From assembly GCA_020050175.1 (NCBI GenBank), contig JAGVKY010000221.1:1-8833 (forward strand): a stretch of DNA of 8,833 bases. The letters are read 5' to 3'. Each line of letters begins with the position of its first letter. Positions within the stretch are counted from its first letter, which is position 1. This document shows positions 1 to 5,601 of the stretch, piece by piece. Both the position numbers and the translations under genes were made by a program. The notes under the pieces were generated by a model. The model searched no databases, was not told the origin of the DNA, and was given only the letters and a program-made list of their open reading frames with translations. This DNA comes from Parachlamydiales bacterium (lineage in GTDB: Bacteria > Chlamydiota > Chlamydiia > Chlamydiales > JAJFMK01).

Positions 1-434
1 CTGCCGCTCAAAGAGTCCGTACGGGAACCGTAAGACTCGAGAAGACAGCAAAAAAATTCCGCAAAGAATCGATCGTTTCTGAAAGAAAGGGTCTCTTTGA
101 CAAAGCTAAAAAAGCCCACAAAGCTACAAAAAAAGCTAAAAAAAGCTCAGCAAAAGCTGAAAAAGCCCCAAAAGCCCACAAAGCTACAAAAGCTAAAGCC
201 CACAAAGCTAAAGCTCCTATGGCTAAAAAAGCTCACAAAGCTACAAAAGCCCACAAAGCTACAAAAGCCCACAAAGCTACAAAAGCTCCTAAGGCTAAAA
301 AGGCTGCAAAAAGAAGCACAGCTTCAAACAAGAAAGCAGCTCGTGTAAAAACATCTGCTAGCAAGAAAATTTCAAGACCACGCCGTGCGAAGCGTGCAAC
401 TGCAAAACTCCCACAAAAGCGCGCTGGCTGGTAA
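1..434 (+). CDS. hctA: Histone H1-like nucleoid protein Hc1 (5' end cut by window edge)
   Basis: The frame is open from the left edge to a TAA at 432-434, giving 143 visible residues. The first codons read AAQRVRTGTVRLEKTAKKF followed by RKES. This closely matches the end of the conserved N-terminal helical region of chlamydial Hc1, which as I recall it in C. trachomatis contains AAAQRVRT, KLEKIAK and YRKES. By that comparison about 30 N-terminal residues lie outside the window. Hc1 condenses the chromosome when reticulate bodies become elementary bodies. After the conserved part comes a Lys/Ala-rich basic tail with repeated AHKATK units, then a more Arg/Ser-rich end finishing in QKRAGW. The full protein would be about 170-175 residues, longer than the roughly 125 residues of C. 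trachomatis Hc1, and the extra length lies in the repeat tail. A strong terminator follows 18 bases after the stop. The rlmD and yajC neighbours match the Chlamydia gene order. The call could only be confused with Hc2, whose N-terminus lacks this block. Confidence 0.88.
   Translation, partial: AAQRVRTGTVRLEKTAKKFRKESIVSERKGLFDKAKKAHKATKKAKKSSAKAEKAPKAHKATKAKAHKAKAPMAKKAHKATKAHKATKAHKATKAPKAKKAAKRSTASNKKAARVKTSASKKISRPRRAKRATAKLPQKRAGW
114..284 (+). repeat. 18-bp repeats encoding AHKATK in the Hc1 tail
   Basis: The unit gcccacaaagctacaaaa (second unit position sometimes gct) occurs at 114-131, 174-191, 231-248, 249-266 and 267-284. The last three copies are in perfect tandem. A shortened copy encoding AHKAK lies at 198-212. 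All copies are in the hctA frame, so gain or loss of a unit lengthens or shortens the basic tail by six residues without a frameshift. The near identity of units at the DNA level points to recent expansion by slippage or unequal recombination. The low-complexity DNA also opens long meaningless frames in the other two plus-strand phases and on the minus strand. Confidence 0.9.
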
Positions 435-452
435 ATCTTTTTTCCCTCCTTT

Positions 453-486
453 AGGAGGGCGCCGGCGCCCTCCTATTTTTTATTCT
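453..486 (+). terminator. Rho-independent terminator of hctA
   Basis: Bases 453-474 form a perfect palindrome with half-site aggagggcgcc and its exact complement. It folds as a 9-bp GC-rich stem with a CCGG loop and is followed by a T-rich run (attttttattc, then more T). It starts 18 bases after the hctA stop. An extra ccctcct at 444-450 can pair with the left arm instead, so two mutually exclusive hairpins are possible. Confidence 0.88.
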
Positions 487-529
487 TTTTCTTATCCTAT
501 TTTTTATCCTTGAAAGTCTTTAAAATCGA

Positions 530-1879
530 ATGGTTATGTCTGAGACATTTATCATTCAATCGTTTACAGATGAGGGGCTTGGTTTAACTCTTCGCAATGA
601 GAAGCCTTTTTTAGTTCCCTTCACCTTGCTTCAGGAAGAGGTCACTCTTTCTTCTCCGTTTAAAAAGGATGGAAAACGATTTTCTGAAGCTTTGGAAATC
701 GTTAAGCCTTCGCCTTTTAGAGTCTCTCCTTTCTGTCCTCATTTTACAGAATGTGGCGGGTGCCGCACACAGCACTTAGACTATCAAGAAGAGTTGAGAT
801 GGAAAGAGGAGAGAATAAGAAAATTATTTGCTCCTTTTGACGCTTTCGAATTTTTTCCGATTCTTCCTGCACCCTCTTTCACAGCTTGGCGCAATAAGAT
901 GGAGTTTACTTTTTCTCCTTATGGAGAACTTGGACTCCACCGTTATTTTGGCAAAGGGAGGGTGTTTAACACGGTCCATTGCTCCCTTGGCCCTCCCTGG
1001 TTTGAAGAGGCTGCGGAACTCATTAGAACATTTCAAAAAGAGCAAAACTTAAGTTCCTTTGACTCACGGAAAGGCGAGGGTTCTTTGAGAAATTTGACCC
1101 TTCGCCATGCTTATCACACTGGCGATCGGATGCTTTTTTTAACCGTCTCGGGCAATAGTCGTTTTGCTTGGAATGCTAAAAATATCGAAGCTTTTAAAAA
1201 AGTGGGCGAAGCTTTAAATGTTTCTCTCTTTCTTGTTCTTCATCAAGCGATTAAAGGACATCCCACCGAATATTTCGAAATGCATCTTGGGGGAAAAGAT
1301 AGCATTACTGAACATCTCACTGTAAAAGAAAAAGAATTAAAATTTCTGATTAGCCCAAAAGCTTTTTTTCAGCCTAACCATCGGCAAGCTGAAAAAATTT
1401 ACGAAACCACTTTGGATTTTCTTGATCTTAAACCAGATGAGGTTCTTTTAGATCTTTTTGCAGGGACAGGCACTATCGGCCTTTTTGCCTCTCCTTATGT
1501 CAAAAAAGTTGTATCGATTGAACTCTCTCCAGAAGCCTGTTTAGACGCCAAACAAAATTGTGCGCTCAATGGGATTGATAATATCCAAATCCTCCAGGGA
1601 GATGTTGAGGATATCTTGAAAAAGGGGGGCTTCCCTAAACCTGATGCACTTGTCGTTGATCCCCCAAGGGCTGGACTGACACCAAAAGCTCTAGAGGCCA
1701 TTTTACAACTTAAACCTCAAAAGATTGCTTATATCTCATGCAATCCTAATACTCAGGTTCAAAACCTTCTCCCCTTGGTGGAACAGGGGTGGAAAATTCG
1801 TGCGGTTCAGCCGGTCGATCAATTTCCCCGCTCTCCCCACGTGGAAAACATCACTTTATTAACTCGAGGAACACCATGA
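530..1879 (+). CDS. rlmD: 23S rRNA (uracil-C5) methyltransferase, RlmD/RumA type
   Basis: SAM-dependent enzyme of the TrmA/RumA family; in E. coli the orthologue RlmD makes m5U1939 in 23S rRNA. The 449-residue product has, in order: a divergent N-terminal region where TRAM would sit (1-60); an iron-sulfur ligand set C69-x5-C75-x2-C78 plus C151, the spacing of the RlmD [4Fe-4S] cluster; the SPKAFFQPN block (275-283); the SAM-binding loop DLFAGTGTIG (308-317); DPPRAG (377-382); the catalytic cysteine in SCNP (C404); and the HVEN motif near the C-terminus, with E439 as the likely general base. All key residues are present, so the enzyme should be active. The first ATG is at 530 and a second is at 536 (MSET); neither has a clear Shine-Dalgarno, so the start is uncertain by two codons. 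It lies just behind the hctA terminator and overlaps yajC by four bases. Exact target (U1939 or another uracil) is inferred. Confidence 0.92.
   Translation: MVMSETFIIQSFTDEGLGLTLRNEKPFLVPFTLLQEEVTLSSPFKKDGKRFSEALEIVKPSPFRVSPFCPHFTECGGCRTQHLDYQEELRWKEERIRKLFAPFDAFEFFPILPAPSFTAWRNKMEFTFSPYGELGLHRYFGKGRVFNTVHCSLGPPWFEEAAELIRTFQKEQNLSSFDSRKGEGSLRNLTLRHAYHTGDRMLFLTVSGNSRFAWNAKNIEAFKKVGEALNVSLFLVLHQAIKGHPTEYFEMHLGGKDSITEHLTVKEKELKFLISPKAFFQPNHRQAEKIYETTLDFLDLKPDEVLLDLFAGTGTIGLFASPYVKKVVSIELSPEACLDAKQNCALNGIDNIQILQGDVEDILKKGGFPKPDALVVDPPRAGLTPKALEAILQLKPQKIAYISCNPNTQVQNLLPLVEQGWKIRAVQPVDQFPRSPHVENITLLTRGTP
1866..1870 (+). promoter_or_regulatory. Shine-Dalgarno of yajC, fixes its start
   Basis: GAGGA lies five bases before the ATG at 1876, inside the last codons of rlmD. 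It decides the yajC start: the same frame is open farther upstream from an ATG at 1789, but that extension only reads rlmD codons out of phase and has no YajC character. Confidence 0.75.
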
Positions 1880-2205
1880 ACCTTTTAGCCTTTATCCCTC
1901 TTCTTTTAGATACAGAAGCTCCCGGCCGTGACGGTGGTTTTACGCAAACGCTGATCATGATTGCCCTGGCAATCGTCTTTTTCTATTTCATCCTCTGGCG
2001 GCCCGAGCAAAAAAGGAGAAAAGCGATGGACGAACAACGCTCCGCAATGAAACCTGGCGACAGAGTCACTGCGGTGGGAATTGTCGGCACGATCGATAAA
2101 ATTCAAGAGCAAACTGTCATCCTTAGGATGGTCGACGGCTCTAAAATAGAAGTTTTAAAAGCTGCGATTTCAGAAGTCCAATCCCCTGGTTCTGTCGAAA
2201 AATAG
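1876..2205 (+). CDS. yajC: Preprotein translocase accessory subunit YajC
   Basis: Small inner-membrane protein of 109 residues that associates with SecDF and the SecYEG translocon; the length is typical of the family. One transmembrane helix lies at about 24-41, followed by the YajC signature FILWRPEQKRRK (38-49). A cytoplasmic region follows with MKPGDRV (58-64) and a small beta-rich domain (VGIVGTIDKI, then VILRMVDGSKIEV). A short periplasmic N-terminus precedes the helix. The start codon overlaps the rlmD stop as ATGA, implying translational coupling and a shared transcript. The Shine-Dalgarno GAGGA is well placed. A hairpin terminator follows 11 bases after the stop. The same rlmD-yajC order is known in Chlamydia. 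Confidence 0.93.
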   Translation: MNLLAFIPLLLDTEAPGRDGGFTQTLIMIALAIVFFYFILWRPEQKRRKAMDEQRSAMKPGDRVTAVGIVGTIDKIQEQTVILRMVDGSKIEVLKAAISEVQSPGSVEK

Positions 2206-2216
2206 AACGTCTGCCA

Positions 2217-2242
2217 CCCCGGAGAAAATCCGGGGTTTGCTT
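2217..2242 (+). terminator. Probable terminator after yajC
   Basis: The 7-bp GC-rich stem ccccgga/tccgggg has a gaaaa loop and is followed by tttgctt. The T-run is imperfect, but the position 11 bases after the yajC stop fits the end of the rlmD-yajC transcript. Confidence 0.7.
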
Positions 2243-2611
2243 AAAGCTTGCTTGCATTAGGGCATTTTGAGTCGCAAGATTAAACCTCTGAGATGAAGGG
2301 AGGATTCATCTTGTAAGCGGGAATATCGCTCGGAGTTCCATCAGGTTTTTTACTCCTGAATTGAAAACGCTCGAAAATTTCGTATGCTGTGAAAAAAAGT
2401 AGGGCAAATCTTGCCAGATGCTTCCCTATGGATGCCTCAGGGCCATGGCTAAAGTTTAGAAGATCCTTACCATCTGTAAAATTTAGACTAAATCAAATAA
2501 TGGTTTTTTAATCGAACCTTGCTAAAGAGTTTTCTCGAAAGGCAATCTCAGGCGTTTATGCTCTTTTTGGGTGCCGCCTCCCCTTTACTTTTCAATCCAA
2601 GTGCCAGGAGT
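2243..2611. other. Intergenic stretch without a confident gene
   Basis: About 370 bases between the yajC terminator and the end of the minus-strand FN3-domain gene. I see no RNA gene, no inverted repeats typical of an IS end, and no frame with a start codon and ribosome site. The only notable content is the startless minus-strand frame at 2280-2492, listed separately. Genes on the two sides converge here. Confidence 0.6.
2280..2492 (-). pseudogene. Possible decayed gene fragment, 70 codons, no start
   Basis: On the minus strand a frame runs from just after a TGA (2493-2495) to a TAA (2280-2282). It gives 70 residues with ordinary protein composition, including DLLNFSHGPEASIGKHLARF, FALLFFTAYEIFERFQ and KKPDGTPSDIPAYKMNPP. 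The only ATG is near the end, so it cannot be an intact gene in this phase. It follows the 2612-2962 gene in the same direction and could be the 3' remnant of a former downstream gene. I do not recognise the family. In about 40% GC DNA an open frame of this length can arise by chance, hence the low confidence. Confidence 0.3.
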
Positions 2612-2962
2612 TTATACGAGAGGGATAACAACAGTTAGGGTTTTACTTTTAACCCCAGCACGATCGTAGGCAAAAATGGTATAGGTGTCCTTTGACTCTT
2701 GTCTCCGTCCCTGATCTGCAAATTTAGGAACAGCCCCATGAGGAATGTTCGCGATCATCACACCATTACGGTAGAGCTTATAACCGACAACATTGGGGTC
2801 TTGGCTCTTATGCCACGACAGGATCTTGGTCACCTTTAAATGTTTCTCATGCTTGATATTTCCCCAAAAATTTTGAGGGGGGGAAGGGGGGTTTAAAGCT
2901 TGCAACGAAGCAATCACCACTACCGCAACTACAAAAGCACACTTAGATAAAAGCCCTTTCAT
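2612..2962 (-). CDS. Secreted protein with a single fibronectin type III-like domain
   Basis: The 116-residue product begins with a signal peptide: MKGLLSK, a hydrophobic core at about 9-20 (AFVVAVVVIASL), and a likely cleavage near QA (21-22). A short Pro-rich stretch NPPSPPQN follows. The rest resembles one FN3 domain: W50 in ILSW, NVVGYKLYRNG (57-67), TYTIFAYDRAG (93-103) and a final beta strand KTLTVVIP. FN3 domains usually mediate protein or carbohydrate contacts in extracytoplasmic proteins. The signal is not a lipobox: Cys8 is too near the N-terminus. Ribosome site GGAG lies six bases before the ATG. It is the last of three co-directional genes, 63 bases after the preceding stop. Odd: the codons just after the signal peptide contain C7 and C6 runs. 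Role and partner are unknown. Confidence 0.72.
   Translation of the reverse strand: MKGLLSKCAFVVAVVVIASLQALNPPSPPQNFWGNIKHEKHLKVTKILSWHKSQDPNVVGYKLYRNGVMIANIPHGAVPKFADQGRRQESKDTYTIFAYDRAGVKSKTLTVVIPLV
2877..2891 (-). repeat. Paired cytosine tracts (C6-TT-C7 on the coding strand)
   Basis: On the plus strand these bases are G7, AA, G6. They lie inside the FN3-domain gene and encode the Pro-rich linker directly after the signal peptide. Homopolymeric G/C runs are known slippage sites; in Chlamydia, poly-G/C tracts vary in some pmp genes. A one-base change here would shift the frame before the FN3 domain. Confidence 0.85.
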
Positions 2963-3025
2963 CCCATTCTCCAGAAAAACTCATTAAGATTTTTAACGAT
3001 CTTCGCTTAACGGGCAATAGGGCGT

Positions 3026-3472
3026 TTAACGGCCAGGAGTTTCTCTGAAGTTATGGTAGCAGCTTAAAATGGAGGTCAAAAGAGCTGAGAGTGAAGGAGA
3101 CGGAAGAGTTCGAACATTAATAAAATAATCTAACCCTGATTCTTGGTCTCTCAAGGGGGACCAAAAAATGGTCCCCTCTTTACATTCGAGAGTCTTTGAA
3201 AAAAAGAGGGTGTAAAACGATTGCTCTTCACCTCTATTGAGAATAAGGATAAGCATGGGATCCGAAAAATCGCAAATGGTTTGACTTTCGTTGATCGTTT
3301 TAAAATATAGACTAGCAAGCTCTTCCACCTTATGGATTTCATCGGAGTTCAGACTTCTCTCTTCAGCAGAGAAAAAATGTTCTGGCAGACAGAAGTGGTG
3401 AATCCCGTGATCAAGAATAGAGGCAGAAATTTGCCCTGGAGGGGTATCTAACCGCAGACAGTGATAGGACAT
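3026..3472 (-). CDS. Unrecognised 148-residue protein
   Basis: I do not recognise this protein. It starts MSYHCLRLDTPPGQISASIL and has no signal peptide or transmembrane helix, so it is probably cytoplasmic. The composition is mixed and globular. Hydrophobic strands such as DPMLILILN (about 71-79) and FYTLFFSKTLE (about 86-96) suggest an alpha/beta fold. Cysteines occur singly and form no metal motif. The ATG is 12 bases after the stop of the 3485-4000 gene, so the two are very likely co-transcribed. The Shine-Dalgarno is weak (GAG overlapping the previous stop), suggesting translational coupling. A role shared with its neighbour is inference from spacing only. Confidence 0.68.
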   Translation of the reverse strand: MSYHCLRLDTPPGQISASILDHGIHHFCLPEHFFSAEERSLNSDEIHKVEELASLYFKTINESQTICDFSDPMLILILNRGEEQSFYTLFFSKTLECKEGTIFWSPLRDQESGLDYFINVRTLPSPSLSALLTSILSCYHNFRETPGR

Positions 3473-3484
3473 CTAAACTTTATC

Positions 3485-4000
3485 TCAGGCGGTTTGAATA
3501 CGACGATTAGGTTTTTGATCTAAATCCTTTCCAACAGGAGGAGAGATCAAAAATGCAGAGATTTTTTCTTCTCGGAAAAGTGCGACAACGTTAAAACCGT
3601 CTAAGTCAGGGAGTCGATCAGCAAACAATAAATAAAGAGGATATGTGCTCTTCACTTTTACTTTTACATCCAAACGACGATCACCTAAAACAGCAGTCGC
3701 TGCATCGGCCAGATCTTCTCCATTTCTTTGATCTTCTACAGTGTGTGTTTCAACTTGGGATTGAAAAATCCTATAATACCCAAAGGGAGGTAAAGCTTGC
3801 GCCTTTGAGGAGCTTTCACCCTCATTAGGTGGAACCATCTGATAGCTGTGCAATCTCATTATACCGTTTGCAAGGCCTCTTGCTTTTTCAACAGTTTCGT
3901 CAGACAGACCAAAGCATTGATCTACTAAACCTGGTTTTTCAACCCATTTAGCTTCAGCAAGTGGAATATATTGGCTATTAAGAGTAGTGTAACATTTCAT
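3485..4000 (-). CDS. Unrecognised 171-residue protein
   Basis: I do not recognise this protein. It begins MKCYTTLNSQYIPLAEAKWV and shows no signal peptide or membrane helix. Notable parts are a Glu/Ser-rich loop (NEGESSSKAQ, about 59-68), a run of alternating Val/Lys (DVKVKVKSTYP, about 110-120) and a hydrophobic strand LYLLFADRLPDLDGF. The C-terminus is polar and basic (DQKPNRRIQTA). It heads the minus-strand group 4000 to 2612. Its ATG is 27 bases from the divergent RNB gene, and no Shine-Dalgarno is visible in front of it, so a leaderless or poorly translated start, or an internal start such as the Met at residue 48, is possible. The long open frame with ordinary composition supports a real gene. 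Confidence 0.66.
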   Translation of the reverse strand: MKCYTTLNSQYIPLAEAKWVEKPGLVDQCFGLSDETVEKARGLANGIMRLHSYQMVPPNEGESSSKAQALPPFGYYRIFQSQVETHTVEDQRNGEDLADAATAVLGDRRLDVKVKVKSTYPLYLLFADRLPDLDGFNVVALFREEKISAFLISPPVGKDLDQKPNRRIQTA

Positions 4001-4027
4001 AGGTGAAATAATTTAACTGATTGGCAA

Positions 4028-5479
4028 ATGAAAAAAAACTATAATTTAGAGAATTTAGCAAAGAAAGAGATGCAGGACAAGGGCTTACAGCCTGAATTCT
4101 CTGCAGCTGCCCTTGAAGATCTCAAAAAAATTCAAAAAGCTGCCCCACCAACTTCGACCACACAAGATCTCCGCTCGCTGCTTTGGTGTTCCATTGATAA
4201 TGATGATTCTCGCGATTTGGATCAGTTAACTTTTGCGCAAAAAGAGAAGGATGGAACGACAACTCTATGGATTGCCATCGCTGATGTGGATGCCTTGGTC
4301 CCCAAGGACTCCCCTATCGATTTAAATGCGCAGGTCAATACGACATCGGTCTATACCCCAGCTAAAGTTTTTCCTATGCTTCCAGAAAAACTCTCGACCG
4401 ATCTCACCTCTTTGAATGAGAATGTCGATCGGCAAGCAATTGTTGTCAAAGTTGGGATGAAACCTGATGGTGAACTTGTTGACGGCACAATCTTACAAGG
4501 GTGGGTCAGAAACTATGCCAAGCTCACTTACAATGCGATGAGTGCATGGCTTGCTGGCGATGACCCGATTCCGGAAAAAGTAGAAAAATTGCTAGGGCTT
4601 GAAGAGACCCTTCGCTGCCAACACGAAACAGCCCAGATTCTCAAAAAAAGACGCCATAGCTTGGGAGCTTTAACGTTGGACTCGCCCGAAGTTGAGGCAA
4701 AATTACAAGGAGAAGAGATCTTTCTAAAACCGTCTAAGCATGGCTTTGCCGATGAATTAATCGAGCACTTCATGATTGCCGCCAATCATGTCATGGCAAC
4801 CCATCTCCGTGACGCTAAAATCCCGAGCTTACGACGCGTCGTCCGCATCCCCAAAAATTGGGACCGGATTGTGGAAATCGCTTTTGCACTCGGAGATTAC
4901 CTGCCAGACGAGCCCGACTCAAAAGCATTAGAAAACTTTTTAGTGAGGAGAAAAGGAATCGACCCGGAGACATTCCCCGACCTCTCCCTTACAGTGATCA
5001 AACTCCTGGGACGAGGGGAATATGTGGTTGAGATGCCAGGGGATAAACCGATCGGACATTTTGGCCTCGCCCTACAAGAGTACACTCACTCAACTGCCCC
5101 CAATCGCCGTTATCCCGATCTCATTTCTCAACGGCAATATAAGGCACTCGTTACAAATCAAAAAAATCCCTACTCGAACGCTGAGATTGAAGCGCTCGCC
5201 TCCCACTGCACCCGACAAGAGGATGCTGCAGCTCACGTGGAACGGCACATGTCAAAAGTGGCCGCGGCTATCCTCCTCTCTCCGAAAGTAGGGGCCTATT
5301 TCAAAGCCATTATCACAGGTATCAACGAAAACGGAACCTGGGTCCGGATCTTCGATCCCCCCGTCGAGGGGAAGCTTGTCAAAAGCTCCCGTAACCAAAA
5401 AGTGGGCGAACAACTCACAGTCCAGCTCACAAGCCTCGACATCCCTAAAGGACATATCAATTTCTCCGCTAAGGGGTAG
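4028..5479 (+). CDS. Compact RNase II-family (RNB domain) ribonuclease
   Basis: The 483-residue product belongs to the RNase II/R superfamily of processive 3'-5' exoribonucleases. The RNB domain spans about 45-410. The metal-binding signature is SIDNDDSRDLDQ (55-66), in which D57, D63 and D65 match the first three active-site aspartates of RNase II; the fourth position is Gln66. AIADVDALV (83-91), YTPAKVFPMLPEKLSTDLTS (109-128) and the late motif THSTAPNRRYPDL (353-365, with the RRYPDL common to the family) are also present. The usual N-terminal cold-shock domains of RNase R are absent (only about 45 residues precede RNB). The C-terminus (about 422-480) looks like a small S1/OB-type RNA-binding domain. 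It is far shorter than RNase R (about 700-800 residues), so it is better seen as a separate RNB subfamily than as rnr. Upstream, AGGTGA is 21 bases from the ATG, too far for a normal ribosome site; nothing better is visible. Confidence 0.87.
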   Translation: MKKNYNLENLAKKEMQDKGLQPEFSAAALEDLKKIQKAAPPTSTTQDLRSLLWCSIDNDDSRDLDQLTFAQKEKDGTTTLWIAIADVDALVPKDSPIDLNAQVNTTSVYTPAKVFPMLPEKLSTDLTSLNENVDRQAIVVKVGMKPDGELVDGTILQGWVRNYAKLTYNAMSAWLAGDDPIPEKVEKLLGLEETLRCQHETAQILKKRRHSLGALTLDSPEVEAKLQGEEIFLKPSKHGFADELIEHFMIAANHVMATHLRDAKIPSLRRVVRIPKNWDRIVEIAFALGDYLPDEPDSKALENFLVRRKGIDPETFPDLSLTVIKLLGRGEYVVEMPGDKPIGHFGLALQEYTHSTAPNRRYPDLISQRQYKALVTNQKNPYSNAEIEALASHCTRQEDAAAHVERHMSKVAAAILLSPKVGAYFKAIITGINENGTWVRIFDPPVEGKLVKSSRNQKVGEQLTVQLTSLDIPKGHINFSAKG

Positions 5480-5527
5480 GTCTCGATAATTCAACTTTTG
5501 ATACTGTATCCACTTTATGATGGGTTA

Positions 5528-5599
5528 TTAATCCACGAAACTCGATTCATACTTTGCGGACTTTTTGATTATAAAAGGGGCAACAGGTCGTAGGGCCAT
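5528..5599 (-). pseudogene. 23-codon frame, N-terminal relic of a paralog of the 572-aa gene
   Basis: Two bases after the stop of the 572-residue gene an ATG opens a frame beginning MALRPVAPF and ending after 23 residues at TAA (5528-5530). The 572-residue protein itself begins MVIGPVAPF: six of nine residues match, and the DNA shares an exact 15-base block at the same distance from the ATG. A good Shine-Dalgarno (GGAG, 5607-5610 on the plus coordinates) sits seven bases upstream, inside the final codons of the larger gene. After residue 9 the similarity ends. The simplest reading is the leftover 5' end of a tandem paralog whose body was deleted. It may still be translated into a short peptide. 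Confidence 0.5.
5573..5587 (-). repeat. 15-bp direct repeat, copy 1 (in paralog relic)
   Basis: The sequence aaaaggggcaacagg (plus strand) is identical to 7294-7308. It encodes PVAPF on the minus strand in both places and sits 12 bases from the ATG in each. Confidence 0.85.
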
Positions 5600-5601
5600 G
5601 G

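Noticed and set aside
8..348. Long open frames on the other plus-strand phase and on the minus strand within the histone gene.
   Set aside because: They are by-products of the Lys/Ala repeat DNA (codons aaa/gct read out of phase) and overlap a frame with clear Hc1 similarity.
1789..1875. 29-codon N-terminal extension of YajC from an upstream ATG.
   Set aside because: It overlaps conserved rlmD codons, lacks YajC similarity, and the ATG at 1876 has a proper Shine-Dalgarno and gives a normal family length.
2510..2518. GGTTCGATT on the minus strand, like a tRNA T-arm.
   Set aside because: No matching acceptor, D-arm or anticodon stem could be found around it.
2985..3032. Three TAACG motifs between the 3026-3472 and 2612-2962 genes.
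   Set aside because: Irregular spacing and short motif; expected by chance in this composition.
3749..3777. TTCAAC-N17-TATAAT on the plus strand, a possible promoter for the RNB gene.
   Set aside because: The -10 is perfect, but the -35 matches only three of six bases and it lies about 250 bases upstream inside another gene; not enough to call.
5252..5494. Minus-strand frame of 80 codons over the 3' end of the RNB gene.
   Set aside because: Antisense to conserved RNB/S1-like codons, with no ribosome site or recognisable family.
5500..5510. Odd palindrome gatactgtatc after the RNB gene, and the nearby weak hairpin gggttattaatcc.
   Set aside because: Stems are short and AT-rich without a T-run, so neither is a convincing terminator or operator.
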